DNA from: Paracoccus sp. JM45 | GTDB taxonomy: Bacteria; Pseudomonadota; Alphaproteobacteria; Rhodobacterales; Rhodobacteraceae | Assembly (NCBI RefSeq): GCF_003590715.1 | Contig: NZ_QQVY01000001.1 | Span: 248,001 to 312,000, forward strand | Length of the DNA: 64,000 nt | Direction of reading: 5' to 3' | Part shown: piece after piece, positions 27,900-36,890 of the stretch | How the letters are laid out: each line of letters begins with the position of its first letter | Position numbering within the stretch: position 1 is the first letter of the stretch | Made by a program: the position numbers and the translations under genes | The notes under the pieces: generated by a model | The model's database searches: none | What the model saw: the letters and a program-made list of their open reading frames with translations, nothing else | Told to the model about the DNA's origin: nothing

Positions 27900-29053
27900 G
27901 CGGCGGCTTTCTGTCGTGCGAGCGCGTCCCAATGCAGGACGGTTTGCAGGGTGTCGGGGTCATTGCCAAAGCCCGCATGGGCGGTCAGAGCCGCCAGCGT
28001 AGCCTCGACCCTTGGGGCCATATCGGTAAAGCGGATACGGCCCGCGATGAAATCGTCCAGCGCCTGCTCTTTGGCAGCGTTGAAAACCGCGCCGGCAGCA
28101 CCGCCTGCGGCCATCACCTCGCGCGCAAGGCGCAGGGCGGGCCAGCGGGTTTCGTCGGGCGCGCGGAACGTCAGGCTGCCCGCACCCGCCAGGTCCAGCG
28201 GCGGCACCGGCAGCGCACGGCGTTCGGGCCAATGCAGGGCAAAGCCGATGGCGTGCCGCATATCCGGTGCGCCCAGATGGGCGATGCTGCCGCCGTCGAT
28301 ATGGTTGACGATGGCGTGGATAATGGATTCGGGATGGACCAGAACCTTGATCTGGTCGGCGGTCAGGCCAAAGAACTCTTTGGCCTCGATCACCTCCATC
28401 GCCTTGTTGAACATGGACGCGCTGTCGATGGTGATCCGTTGCCCCATCGCCCAGTTCGGATGTGTCGAGGCTTGGGCCACCGTCGCCGCCGCCAGCCGTT
28501 CCAGCGGCCAGTCGCGGAAGGCACCGCCCGAAGCGGTGATGGTCACATCCTTGACACTGTCGAGGCTTTCACCCGCAAGCGCCTGAAACAGCGCGGAATG
28601 TTCACTGTCCACCGGCAGGATCGTTGCGCCGCTTTGCTGTCCCGTACGGCGCAGCAAAGCCCCCGCACATACCAGTGATTCCTTATTGGCCAGCGCCAGA
28701 ACGCTGCCCTGTGCCAGCGCCGTCAAACCCGGTGCCAGACCCGCTGATCCTACAATCGCCGACAGGACCCAATCGGCGGGCATTGCCGCAGCCTCGATTA
28801 ATGCGGCTTCACCGGCGGCGGCGCGAACGTCGCTGCCTGCGAGGGCCGCGCGCAGATCGTCCAGCAATTCGGGATAGGCCGTTACCGCAACCTGCGCCCG
28901 AAGATCGCGCGCTATTTCGGCCAGCTTGGCGATATTGCGTCCGCCAGTCAGCGCGACGGTGTTATAGGCATCCGCCCCACCCGCACGGCGGATCAGGTCG
29001 ATACCATTCGCCCCGACCGAGCCGGTTGCCCCGAAAATAGAGATGCGTCGCAT
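27896..29053 (-). CDS. dxr: 1-deoxy-D-xylulose-5-phosphate reductoisomerase
   Basis: NADPH-dependent enzyme of the MEP isoprenoid pathway, making 2-C-methyl-D-erythritol 4-phosphate. It has 385 residues. The nucleotide-binding motif is at the N-terminus (FGATGSVGANGIDLI); NKESLVCAG is the catalytic metal segment, followed by PVDSEHSALFQAL and TASGGAFRDW. The isoprenoid product feeds uppS two genes upstream. Start ATG at 29053, 3 bp after cdsA. Confidence 0.97.
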   Translation of the reverse strand: MRRISIFGATGSVGANGIDLIRRAGGADAYNTVALTGGRNIAKLAEIARDLRAQVAVTAYPELLDDLRAALAGSDVRAAAGEAALIEAAAMPADWVLSAIVGSAGLAPGLTALAQGSVLALANKESLVCAGALLRRTGQQSGATILPVDSEHSALFQALAGESLDSVKDVTITASGGAFRDWPLERLAAATVAQASTHPNWAMGQRITIDSASMFNKAMEVIEAKEFFGLTADQIKVLVHPESIIHAIVNHIDGGSIAHLGAPDMRHAIGFALHWPERRALPVPPLDLAGAGSLTFRAPDETRWPALRLAREVMAAGGAAGAVFNAAKEQALDDFIAGRIRFTDMAPRVEATLAALTAHAGFGNDPDTLQTVLHWDALARQKAAA

Positions 29054-29056
29054 AGA

Positions 29057-29893
29057 TCAGTTCACCACGGGCAGTCGGGTCAGCAGTCCGATCAGCATGG
29101 TCGCCAGAACAGCCCCTGTCACTGCGTCAAAACGATCCATAAAACCGCCATGCCCAGGTATCAGGTTCGAGCTGTCCTTGACCCCTGCCCGACGCTTCAG
29201 CCAGCTTTCGGCAATATCGCCCATCTGTCCGGCAAAGCAGACCAGCGGTGACACCCAGATCAATGCAGCATCACCCCAGCCCGTCAGCCACAGCAGCACG
29301 CCAAGAATACAGGCGCCGATCCAGCCAGCGATTGTGCCCGACCACGTTTTCTTAGGACTAAGCGCAGGCCAGAATTTCGGGCCGCCAAGGATGCGACCAA
29401 AGAAATATCCCGCCGTGTCCGAGATGATGATCACCCCCATCAGCCACAAGACGAAATGCAGGCCAAAGCTTTCGCGGAAACCGACCAGACCATAGGCCAC
29501 CAGCAGGATCGCGATGCCGAAAATGGCATAGGTGCCGCGGTCGCGCTTGGCAGCCCCCGGCAGGCCCGCAAGGATCGGCGCCAGAAGCGCCAGCCACGCC
29601 CATGACCCGAAAGAAGTCAGCGCCACCGCCTGTGCCACACCGGCAATTGCGGCCAGTGCGACAGGTCGGCTGCGCCCGAACAGGGTGACGTGACGCGCAG
29701 GGTATTTCCACCCCGTCATCGCCGCCAGTTCCCAGAAGGTAATGGCCGATATGACGGCCATGCCCAACCGCAACCACAGGCCCTGCGCCACGGCCAACAG
29801 CACGCCGATCCCCAGCAGGACAAGGGTCGATGCGATGCGCCGCGACAGATCGGCCCAACGACCGCCGGACCCTATGGCTGACTTGTTGATCAT
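29057..29893 (-). CDS. cdsA: Phosphatidate cytidylyltransferase
   Basis: Integral membrane enzyme that makes CDP-diacylglycerol for phospholipids; 278 residues with about six to eight hydrophobic helices. The CTP-transferase signature is near the C-terminus: SPKKTWSGTIAGWIGACILG and then FKR-like and DRFDAVTGA segments (GHGGFMDRFD). The ATG at 29893 overlaps the uppS stop (ATGA). The frame continues upstream inside uppS, but that part is not conserved. Membership of the frr-uppS-cdsA-dxr-rseP-bamA chain supports it. Confidence 0.94.
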   Translation of the reverse strand: MINKSAIGSGGRWADLSRRIASTLVLLGIGVLLAVAQGLWLRLGMAVISAITFWELAAMTGWKYPARHVTLFGRSRPVALAAIAGVAQAVALTSFGSWAWLALLAPILAGLPGAAKRDRGTYAIFGIAILLVAYGLVGFRESFGLHFVLWLMGVIIISDTAGYFFGRILGGPKFWPALSPKKTWSGTIAGWIGACILGVLLWLTGWGDAALIWVSPLVCFAGQMGDIAESWLKRRAGVKDSSNLIPGHGGFMDRFDAVTGAVLATMLIGLLTRLPVVN

Positions 29894-30621
29894 ACGCCCC
29901 CGAAACGCCGGTCGCGCATGCCGAATCGGTCCAGAATGGCCGCCAGATGGTCCGGCGTGAAATCGGGCCACAATGTCGGTGTGAATTCATATTCGGCATA
30001 GGCCGCCTGCCATGGCAGGAAATTCGACGTCCGCGTTTCCCCCGAGGTCCGGATCACCAGATCGGGATCAGGGTGGCCTGCCGTGTCCATGCAGTCCGAC
30101 AGGTCATTCTCGGTCGCCGAGGAGATCTCGCCCTGTGCGATTTTCTGCGCCAGACGGTTGGTGGCGCGCAGAATTTCATCCCGACCGCCATAATTGATGG
30201 CGACCGTCAGGTTCAGCCGTGTATTGCCCGCGGTGCGCGCCTCGATCGCGGCCATCAGACCCTGCAGTTTGGGGTCCAGACGTTCACGGCCGCCGATAAA
30301 GCGCATCCGCACGCCCTCGCCCGCAAGGCCGACGGCCTCACGTTCGATATAGCGGCGGAAGATCTTCATCAGACCCAGAACCTCCTCGGTCGATCGCTTC
30401 CAGTTTTCGGTCGAGAAGGCATAGATCGTCAGCCAGTCGACGCCCATGTCGGGACAGGCCCGGACGATCTGTTTGACACGTTCGGCCCCGCGACGGTGCC
30501 CCACCAGACGCGGCCAGCCGCGTTCGGTGGCCCATCGCCCATTGCCATCCATAATCACGGCAACATGCCGTGGACGCGTCGTCGCGCCTGATGCCACAGA
30601 TGCCTCCTTCGCCAATACCAT
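29890..30621 (-). CDS. uppS: Undecaprenyl diphosphate synthase
   Basis: Cis-prenyltransferase that builds the C55 lipid carrier of peptidoglycan; 243 residues, cytoplasmic/peripheral. Catalytic Asp25 is in the motif VAVIMDGNGRW, followed by AFSTENWKRS, and the C-terminal family signature RTSGETRTSNFLPWQAAYAE. The usual LLW is LPW here, a mild change. A longer upstream extension is open, but the ATG at 30621 is the first to start near conserved sequence. It lies 7 bp after frr and overlaps cdsA (ATGA). Confidence 0.95.
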   Translation of the reverse strand: MVLAKEASVASGATTRPRHVAVIMDGNGRWATERGWPRLVGHRRGAERVKQIVRACPDMGVDWLTIYAFSTENWKRSTEEVLGLMKIFRRYIEREAVGLAGEGVRMRFIGGRERLDPKLQGLMAAIEARTAGNTRLNLTVAINYGGRDEILRATNRLAQKIAQGEISSATENDLSDCMDTAGHPDPDLVIRTSGETRTSNFLPWQAAYAEYEFTPTLWPDFTPDHLAAILDRFGMRDRRFGGV

Positions 30622-30628
30622 TCCGCGC

Positions 30629-31192
30629 TTAAACCTGCATGATCTCAGCTTGTTTCGCCTCGAGCGCCTCATCGACAGAGGCGATCATCCGGTCGGTCAG
30701 GGACTGGATTTCGGTTTCCCAGAACTTCTGGTCATCCTCGGGCATGCCATTGGCCTTGCCCTTTTTGACCTTATCCATACCGTCACGACGCACGTTGCGC
30801 ACCGAAACACGCGCGCTTTCAGCGTATTGGGCAGCGACCTTGGTCAATTCGCGGCGACGTTCCTCGTTCAGTTCGGGAATCGGCAGCATGATGATGGTGC
30901 CGTTCAGCTGCGGATTGATGCCAAGACCGCTTTCGCGCAGGGCCTTTTCCACCTTGCCGACCATGCCCTTGTCCCAGACGTTCAGCGTAACCATGCGGGG
31001 TTCGGGCACGTTGACGGTGCCCAGCTGGTTCACGGGGGTCATCTGGCCATAAGCCTCGACCTGGATCGGGTCGATCATCGAGGCAGATGCGCGGCCCGTC
31101 CGCAGACTGGCAAATTCGCTGCGCAGGCTATCCATCGCGCCCTTCATGCGGCGTTCCAGATCGTCGATGTCGATTTCAATGTCCTCGGCCAT
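30629..31192 (-). CDS. frr: Ribosome recycling factor
   Basis: Splits post-termination ribosomes together with EF-G. The 187-residue length is standard. The N-terminal helix [20 protein letters not shown] and [19 protein letters not shown], and the C-terminal [14 protein letters not shown], are canonical. The start is the ATG at 31192 giving MAEDIEI; upstream in-frame sequence is not conserved. pyrH and frr are normally adjacent, but here a 786-bp ion-channel gene lies between them. Confidence 0.97.
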   Translation of the reverse strand: MAEDIEIDIDDLERRMKGAMDSLRSEFASLRTGRASASMIDPIQVEAYGQMTPVNQLGTVNVPEPRMVTLNVWDKGMVGKVEKALRESGLGINPQLNGTIIMLPIPELNEERRRELTKVAAQYAESARVSVRNVRRDGMDKVKKGKANGMPEDDQKFWETEIQSLTDRMIASVDEALEAKQAEIMQV

Positions 31193-31291
31193 GGGGGACT
31201 GCCTCTTACGTTTGGATTTTTTTCGCTTGTAACCGTATTGCCCAAGGTTGGCAAAGCCTTTGCCCAACCTTGCGGCAGCATGCGGCGGGGG

Positions 31292-32077
31292 TCAATTGCG
31301 ACGGTCGGACTGGCGGACCAGCATCTCCTCGATGGCGGTCAGTCGGGCCAGCATCTGGTCGCGGTATGCTTCTGTCGCGGCGGTCTCTTCTTCCTGATGG
31401 GCTTCCTGCATCGAATTGACGATCAGACCGACCACAAGGTTCATCACCGCAAAGGTGGTGACCAGAATGAAGGGCACAAAGAACAGCCATGCATGGGGGA
31501 ATTCCTGCATCACGGGGCGCACGATGCCCATCGACCAGCTTTCCAGCGTCATGATCTGGAACAGCGAATAGGCCGAATTTCCCAGATCCCCGAACCATTC
31601 GGGGAAACTGCCCGCGAACAGCTTGGTCGCCATGACGGCAAAGATATAGAAGATAATCCCCATCAGCAAAAACACGCTGGCCATGCCGGGCAGTGCGGAC
31701 AAAAACCCCTCGACCACGCGGCGTAGGCGCGGCGTGACGGATACGATCCGCAACAGGCGCAAGATGCGTAGCGCGCGCAGGACCGACAGCCCTTGGGTGG
31801 CGGGCATCAAGGCGATGCCGACCACCACAAGGTCAAAGATGTTCCAGCCGTCGCGGAAAAACCGCAGGTCGCGTGCAAACAGCTTGGCCGCAATTTCCGC
31901 CACGAAGATCGCAAGGCACAAGCCGTCCAGAAACAGGATCAGCGGCCCCACCCGCGCCATCACCGTGGCCGAGGTTTCAAGCCCCAGCACCACGGCGTTG
32001 AACAGGATGACGCCCATGATAAAGCCCTGTCCGGCAGGGCCGTTCACAATGCGGTCGACCCGCGCGCGCAGGGACAT
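31292..32077 (-). CDS. Voltage-gated sodium channel (NaChBac/NavAb type ion transport protein)
   Basis: A 261-residue one-domain six-helix cation channel that forms homotetramers in the inner membrane. S1-S3 cover about residues 18-95. S4 has four gating arginines at three-residue pitch (Arg101, 104, 107, 110 in VLRALRILRLLRIV). The pore carries the selectivity filter TLESWSMG (Glu179), like that of NavAb, then S6 (VTTFAVMNLVVGLIVNSMQE). The C-terminal 35 residues are a charged coiled coil, as in known bacterial sodium channels. Its biological role is likely sodium or pH homeostasis or motility, which is inferred. It is inserted between pyrH (4 bp) and frr (99 bp) on the same strand, so co-transcription is likely. 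Confidence 0.93.
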   Translation of the reverse strand: MSLRARVDRIVNGPAGQGFIMGVILFNAVVLGLETSATVMARVGPLILFLDGLCLAIFVAEIAAKLFARDLRFFRDGWNIFDLVVVGIALMPATQGLSVLRALRILRLLRIVSVTPRLRRVVEGFLSALPGMASVFLLMGIIFYIFAVMATKLFAGSFPEWFGDLGNSAYSLFQIMTLESWSMGIVRPVMQEFPHAWLFFVPFILVTTFAVMNLVVGLIVNSMQEAHQEEETAATEAYRDQMLARLTAIEEMLVRQSDRRN

Positions 32078-32081
32078 GGTC

Positions 32082-32807
32082 TTAGTTGTGAACGCGGGTA
32101 TAGGTGCCGCGACCTTCCAGAATGGTCCGGAACCCGCCCAACTGGTCCAGCGAGAAGACGATGATCGGCAGCTTGTTGTCGCGGGCCAGCGCAATCGCAG
32201 AGGCATCCATCACGCCCAGATGCTTTTGCAGCACCTCGTCATAGCTGACGTTGCCGTAACGCTTGGCGTCGGCGTGCTTGACAGGGTCCTTGTCATAGAC
32301 ACCATCGACCTTGGTGCCCTTGAAGATCGCCTCGCAGTTCATTTCGCTGGCGCGCAGGGTCGCTGCGGTATCGGTGGTGAAATAGGGGTTGCCCGTGCCT
32401 GCCGCGAAAATCACGATCCGCTTCTTTTCCAGATGGCGGATGGCGCGGCGCCGGATATAGGGCTCGCAGACCTCATCCATACGGATGGCACTGATCACGC
32501 GGCAATGCAGACCCTTGGTTTCCAGCGCGGCCTGCATGGCCAGCGCGTTCATCACCGTCGCCAACATGCCCATGTAATCGGCGGTGGTGCGTTCCATGCC
32601 CTGAGCGCTGCCCTGAAGGCCGCGGAAAATATTGCCGCCACCGATCACCATGCACACTTCGACGCCCATGGCCTGCACGGCCTCGACCTCATTGGCGATG
32701 CGGGCGACGGTGGGCGGATGCAGGCCATAGCCCTGGTCGCCCATCAGCGCCTCGCCCGAGATTTTGAGCATCACGCGGCCATATTGCTTTGGTGTCTCGG
32801 TGGTCAT
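32082..32807 (-). CDS. pyrH: UMP kinase
   Basis: Hexameric cytoplasmic kinase phosphorylating UMP to UDP; 241 residues. Amino-acid-kinase fold features: [44 protein letters not shown] and [17 protein letters not shown]. Length and motifs are standard. It is first in the long cluster that ends at skp, and divergent from miaA across 82 bp. Confidence 0.97.
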   Translation of the reverse strand: MTTETPKQYGRVMLKISGEALMGDQGYGLHPPTVARIANEVEAVQAMGVEVCMVIGGGNIFRGLQGSAQGMERTTADYMGMLATVMNALAMQAALETKGLHCRVISAIRMDEVCEPYIRRRAIRHLEKKRIVIFAAGTGNPYFTTDTAATLRASEMNCEAIFKGTKVDGVYDKDPVKHADAKRYGNVSYDEVLQKHLGVMDASAIALARDNKLPIIVFSLDQLGGFRTILEGRGTYTRVHN

Positions 32808-32889
32808 CTGGGGCTCCTATCGCCGGGTCGCTTTCATCGCGCCGTTAAATGTCGCAAAAGACCCGCAGGATCAACTGTCCGGATGGCCC

Positions 32890-33798
32890 ATGCTGAATTC
32901 TCACCTGACACAGATTGACGCGTCGCGCCACCTGCTGATCGCAGGCCCGACCGCCAGCGGCAAATCGGCGCTGGCACTGGCGGTGGCACAGGCGCAGAGC
33001 GGGCTGATCGTCAATGCCGACGCCTTGCAGGTCTGGTCCTGCTGGCGCGTCCTGACCGCGCGTCCGTCCCAAGCCGATGAAAACATTGCGCCCCATACGC
33101 TTTATGGCCATGTCACCCCCGACCAAAGCTATTCCGTCGGCGACTGGTTGCGGCAGGTTGGTGAACTGACCGGACAGCGGCTGATTATCGTCGGCGGCAC
33201 CGGATTATACCTGACCGCCCTGACACGCGGCCTTGCCGAAATTCCCGCCGCGCCGCCCGAAATCAGGGCAACCGCAGATGCGCGACTGCGGGAATCAGGC
33301 GGGCTGCAATCCATGATCGACGCACTGGACCCCGCCACCCGCGGCAATATCGACCTGCAGAACCCCGTCCGCGTCCAGCGCGCATGGGAGGTGTTGCAGG
33401 CCACCGGTCGCGGCATTGCCGACTGGCAGGCCGATACCCCGCCCCCGCTGATCGCGCCCCGCGATTGCCAGCGGATCGTCATCACATCCGACCGCGACTG
33501 GCTGGCCAAGCGGATTGCACGCCGGTTCGACATCATGCTGGCCGAGGGTGCGTTGGAAGAAGTGCGCGCCATGTTGCCGCATTGGGACCCGGCCCGCCAA
33601 TGGGCCAAGGCCATCGGCGCCCCCGAACTGGTCGCGCATCTGCAAGGCGGTCCCAATCTGGCGCAGGCGACACAGCTGGCGGTCATCGCATCGCGGCAAT
33701 ACGCAAAATCGCAGCGGATCTGGTTCCGGAACCGCATGAAGGACTGGGATATGTGGCAAGCCGGCAACGATGGGCTGTCTCCGTCAAAGGCTTTGTGA
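32890..33798 (+). CDS. miaA: tRNA dimethylallyltransferase
   Basis: Adds an isopentenyl group to A37 of tRNAs that read codons starting with U, using dimethylallyl diphosphate from the MEP pathway. The protein has 302 residues. P-loop: IAGPTASGKSALALA (Lys25). Other motifs are NADALQVWS and GGTGLYLTALTRGL. The canonical MQVY is LQVW here, seen in this clade. The ATG at 32890 is chosen because upstream sequence is not conserved. It is divergent from pyrH. Confidence 0.94.
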   Translation: MLNSHLTQIDASRHLLIAGPTASGKSALALAVAQAQSGLIVNADALQVWSCWRVLTARPSQADENIAPHTLYGHVTPDQSYSVGDWLRQVGELTGQRLIIVGGTGLYLTALTRGLAEIPAAPPEIRATADARLRESGGLQSMIDALDPATRGNIDLQNPVRVQRAWEVLQATGRGIADWQADTPPPLIAPRDCQRIVITSDRDWLAKRIARRFDIMLAEGALEEVRAMLPHWDPARQWAKAIGAPELVAHLQGGPNLAQATQLAVIASRQYAKSQRIWFRNRMKDWDMWQAGNDGLSPSKAL

Positions 33799-33871
33799 AA
33801 CCAAAAGAGGGTTCTTGAGTTTCCTTGTATATGGGCAATAATCCGCCTATCCTACTTGGGAACGTATCAAG

Positions 33872-34933
33872 ATGTCACTTTGGGAACGCACAGGCTGGAC
33901 GGGGGGATTTCCATTCTCCCAGACGCGCCTCCGGCCACAGGGCCGGACAGCGGACGCACAGGTGGATGTCACGGCAGCAACAGTGCCTGATGCCGGTATG
34001 CCACACACACGTCGCACCCCATGGTTGCGAAGGGCTGCGCCGGCGGGACGAATCATTGTGCCCGATGCATTGGCGGTACGGGTCACGCCGTTATCGCGCC
34101 GTTATGCGCCGCGCAAAGCCAGCCTGCGGTTGTTCCCCTTGGGCGCGTTCACTTGGGGCAGCACCGGTAACCCGGTCCGCCCCCGCACGCGTCCCGACCA
34201 CACGCTGATTTGGGTGACCCAAGGTAGCATGCGGTTGGATTTGCCACGCAATTCGGTTCTGCTGGGGGCCGGTGATATACGTTATATCCCGTCGGGCACC
34301 GCTTTTTCCGCAGTTCCGCAGACAGGTGCCGAAGGGCATGTGCTGACGATTTCACCGGAACTGACGACCGACGTCGATCCCGCCCTGCCCCAAAGCATGA
34401 CGGCAGGCAGCGTTGGACAGTCCGGCCCCGCTATGTTGGTCAATCTGCAGGAACTGGTGGCCGAGGCAACCTCGGCACCTGACCGGCATGCCCTGACATG
34501 TCATTTGAACCTGTTGTCCTTGCGTCTGTCCAGACTGGACCCCGAACAGCATCAGGTCACCCGCCAGCAGGAAGCAACGGTCGACCGGCCCTTGGTGGAC
34601 CAGTTCCTTGCCATTTCGGAACGCGAATTGGGATCGCTAAGGACATTGGCCGACACAGCGCAGGATCTGGGCACAACGCTGGCCCAGCTTGACCGCGCCT
34701 GCCAAGAGGCGAAAGGCCGTCGCGCCGTCGAGTTACTGCATGAATTACGTCTGGAACGGGCCGCCGAACTGCTGCGCCACACCGACCGGCCAATGGGCCG
34801 CATCGCAGTCGATCTGGGCTATGCCAGCCAGACCCATCTGACCCGTGCCTTCGTCGAGGCAACGGGCCGCACACCCGAGGTGTTCAGGGCGCAGATGCGT
34901 CAGCTGTCTTCGCCAGCCTCGGGGTCGGTGTGA
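33872..34933 (+). CDS. AraC-family transcriptional regulator
   Basis: A 353-residue protein with a C-terminal AraC-type double helix-turn-helix (about 255-345) ending in [28 protein letters not shown], the signature of the family, and a central cupin-like sensor (about 90-170, including [20 protein letters not shown]). The first 85 residues are basic and low in conserved features and might be partly outside the real protein; the ATG at 33872 has only a weak ribosome binding site. Target unknown. Its 3' end overlaps the convergent rlmE by 34 bp. Confidence 0.78.
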   Translation: MSLWERTGWTGGFPFSQTRLRPQGRTADAQVDVTAATVPDAGMPHTRRTPWLRRAAPAGRIIVPDALAVRVTPLSRRYAPRKASLRLFPLGAFTWGSTGNPVRPRTRPDHTLIWVTQGSMRLDLPRNSVLLGAGDIRYIPSGTAFSAVPQTGAEGHVLTISPELTTDVDPALPQSMTAGSVGQSGPAMLVNLQELVAEATSAPDRHALTCHLNLLSLRLSRLDPEQHQVTRQQEATVDRPLVDQFLAISERELGSLRTLADTAQDLGTTLAQLDRACQEAKGRRAVELLHELRLERAAELLRHTDRPMGRIAVDLGYASQTHLTRAFVEATGRTPEVFRAQMRQLSSPASGSV

Positions 34934-35661
34934 CGGTTGCGGCCATAAAAGCCGGTCGCGACAACAAATTTTTCGGACGAATCGCTGCGGCTGGCGGGCG
35001 GCTTGACGTTCACCACTTTGGCAAAGTTCTTCTTCAGCATGATCTGCATGTCGGTTTCAGCACCGCCTGCTAGAACTTTGGCGACAAATGTTCCACCCGG
35101 CTCTAGGACGTCAAAGGCCAGTTGGGCCGCAGCCTCGACCAAGGCAACGATACGCAGGTGATCGGTGCCTTTGTGACCCGATGCCGATGCGGCCATGTCC
35201 GACATCACCACATCGGCCGGCCCGCCCAGCCAACCCTTGACCAGATCATCTGCCCCTTCGGACAGGAAATCCAGCACATGGATGTCCGCGCCGACGATCG
35301 GATCGACCTCTTGCAGGTCCAGCCCCAGAACCGTGCCGATGGCCTTGCCGGATTTTTCGCCCAATGCATTCACACGTGCCACGGCAATCTGGCACCAGCC
35401 GCCGGGCGCACAGCCCAGATCGACCACGCGGGCACCGGGAACAAGGAAGCGGTATTTGTCGTCCAGTTCCAGAATTTTATAGGCCGCCCGCCCGCGATAG
35501 CCTTCGCGCTTGGCGCGGATGACATAAGGGTCGTTCAGCTGCCGTTCCAGCCACAGCTTGCTGGACATCTTGCGACCCTTGGCGGTTTTCACACGCACCT
35601 TCAGATCCCGTGCGCCGCGCCCGCTTGTCTTGCCTGCCCGGCTGATAGGTTGTTTCGTCAT
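34900..35661 (-). CDS. rlmE: 23S rRNA (uridine-2'-O-)-methyltransferase RlmE
   Basis: SAM-dependent methyltransferase acting on U2552 of 23S rRNA; 253 residues. SAM-binding motif [15 protein letters not shown]; catalytic K-D-K-E tetrad visible in [24 protein letters not shown] and [10 protein letters not shown]. An extra basic N-terminal tail of about 35 residues ([19 protein letters not shown]) is common in alphaproteobacteria. The start overlaps the ppx stop (TAATG), indicating coupling. Confidence 0.94.
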   Translation of the reverse strand: MTKQPISRAGKTSGRGARDLKVRVKTAKGRKMSSKLWLERQLNDPYVIRAKREGYRGRAAYKILELDDKYRFLVPGARVVDLGCAPGGWCQIAVARVNALGEKSGKAIGTVLGLDLQEVDPIVGADIHVLDFLSEGADDLVKGWLGGPADVVMSDMAASASGHKGTDHLRIVALVEAAAQLAFDVLEPGGTFVAKVLAGGAETDMQIMLKKNFAKVVNVKPPASRSDSSEKFVVATGFYGRNRHTDPEAGEDS

Positions 35662-36782
35662 TATGCCACTCCGTTCAGTCCGTCAGGCTTTAACACCCCA
35701 TCGCGCACCATCTGGGCATAAAGCAACCCCTCTCGAAGGCCACGATCGGCAACCGACAGCTTATTTGTCGGCCAGACACGCATCAACGTCTGCAAAATTG
35801 CCGCTCCCGACATGATCAGCGCCTGACGTTCGCGGCCGATGCGGGGGTCTGCACGGCGACCGTCCGGCCCCAGTTGCAGATAGGAATGGATCACACGGTC
35901 GATCTGGTCGCTGGTCATTTCCAGCCCGTCGACCTTGGTCCGGTCATAGCGGCGCAGGTTCAGGAAACTGGCCGCCACCGTCGTCACAGTCCCCGAGGTG
36001 CCGATGATCTGGAAACCGTCATCCGGCGATCCGTCGGCATAGGGGCTGAAATTGGCCAAGGCTTCCTCGAAAAACCAGCTCATCAGGGCGAAACGCGCTT
36101 GATCGTCCAGCACATCGACGAATTGGTCGCGCAAGGTTGCCACGCCCAAGGGAACGCTGATCCAGTCGACCACCCGCGCCCCACCGGGCTGCGGATTGCC
36201 GAAACCGTCCGACAGCCGCATGATCGCGCGTGGACGTTCCTTGGGTTCGACATCTTCCAGATCGATCCAGACCAGTTCGGTTGACCCGCCGCCGATATCG
36301 ACAACCATCAGCGTCTCGGTCTTGTGACTGACCAGGGGCGCGCAGGAAATAACGGCCAGACGTGCTTCTTCCTCGGCGCCGATCACTTCGATCGGCAGGC
36401 CGGTGTCTCGACGGATCGAACGCATGAAATCGCGCCCGTTGCGGGCACGACGACATGCTTCTGTGGCCACAAGGCGCATATTCTGCACCTTATGCTGATC
36501 CAGCTTGCGCTTGCACACGTGCAGCGCATGGATGGTGCGCGCCATCGACCCGCGGGACAAACGTCCCGAAGCTTCCAGCCCGTGACCAAGCTGCACGGGC
36601 TTGGAAAAGCTGTCGATGACCTGGAACTGGCTGCCCGTTGGACGGGCAATCAGCATCCGGCACGAGTTTGTGCCAAGGTCGAGGGCAGCATACAGCGCCC
36701 CCTCCTCGGATTTCAGGGTGCCTGACGGCTCTACCGTTTTTATCGGGAACGCGTCTGCACCCGCAGGACGCTTGGGCGTCAT
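35661..36782 (-). CDS. ppx: Ppx/GppA family exopolyphosphatase
   Basis: Member of the actin-like ASKHA superfamily that hydrolyses polyphosphate or pppGpp; 373 residues. N-terminal [15 protein letters not shown] (phosphate 1) and [13 protein letters not shown] (phosphate 2) are typical. The choice between Ppx and GppA is not possible from sequence. The C-terminal domain of the longer Ppx enzymes is missing, giving the short form common in alphaproteobacteria. It is coupled to rlmE. Confidence 0.9.
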   Translation of the reverse strand: MTPKRPAGADAFPIKTVEPSGTLKSEEGALYAALDLGTNSCRMLIARPTGSQFQVIDSFSKPVQLGHGLEASGRLSRGSMARTIHALHVCKRKLDQHKVQNMRLVATEACRRARNGRDFMRSIRRDTGLPIEVIGAEEEARLAVISCAPLVSHKTETLMVVDIGGGSTELVWIDLEDVEPKERPRAIMRLSDGFGNPQPGGARVVDWISVPLGVATLRDQFVDVLDDQARFALMSWFFEEALANFSPYADGSPDDGFQIIGTSGTVTTVAASFLNLRRYDRTKVDGLEMTSDQIDRVIHSYLQLGPDGRRADPRIGRERQALIMSGAAILQTLMRVWPTNKLSVADRGLREGLLYAQMVRDGVLKPDGLNGVA

Positions 36783-36890
36783 GTTACGCCCTCCGATGAC
36801 AAGTTAAACAAAAGGTAACGTGCCGCGGGGGGCCAATCAAGGGCCAGCGGTCCAGATCGGGCCGATAGACCCGAATTGATTCTTACACGT

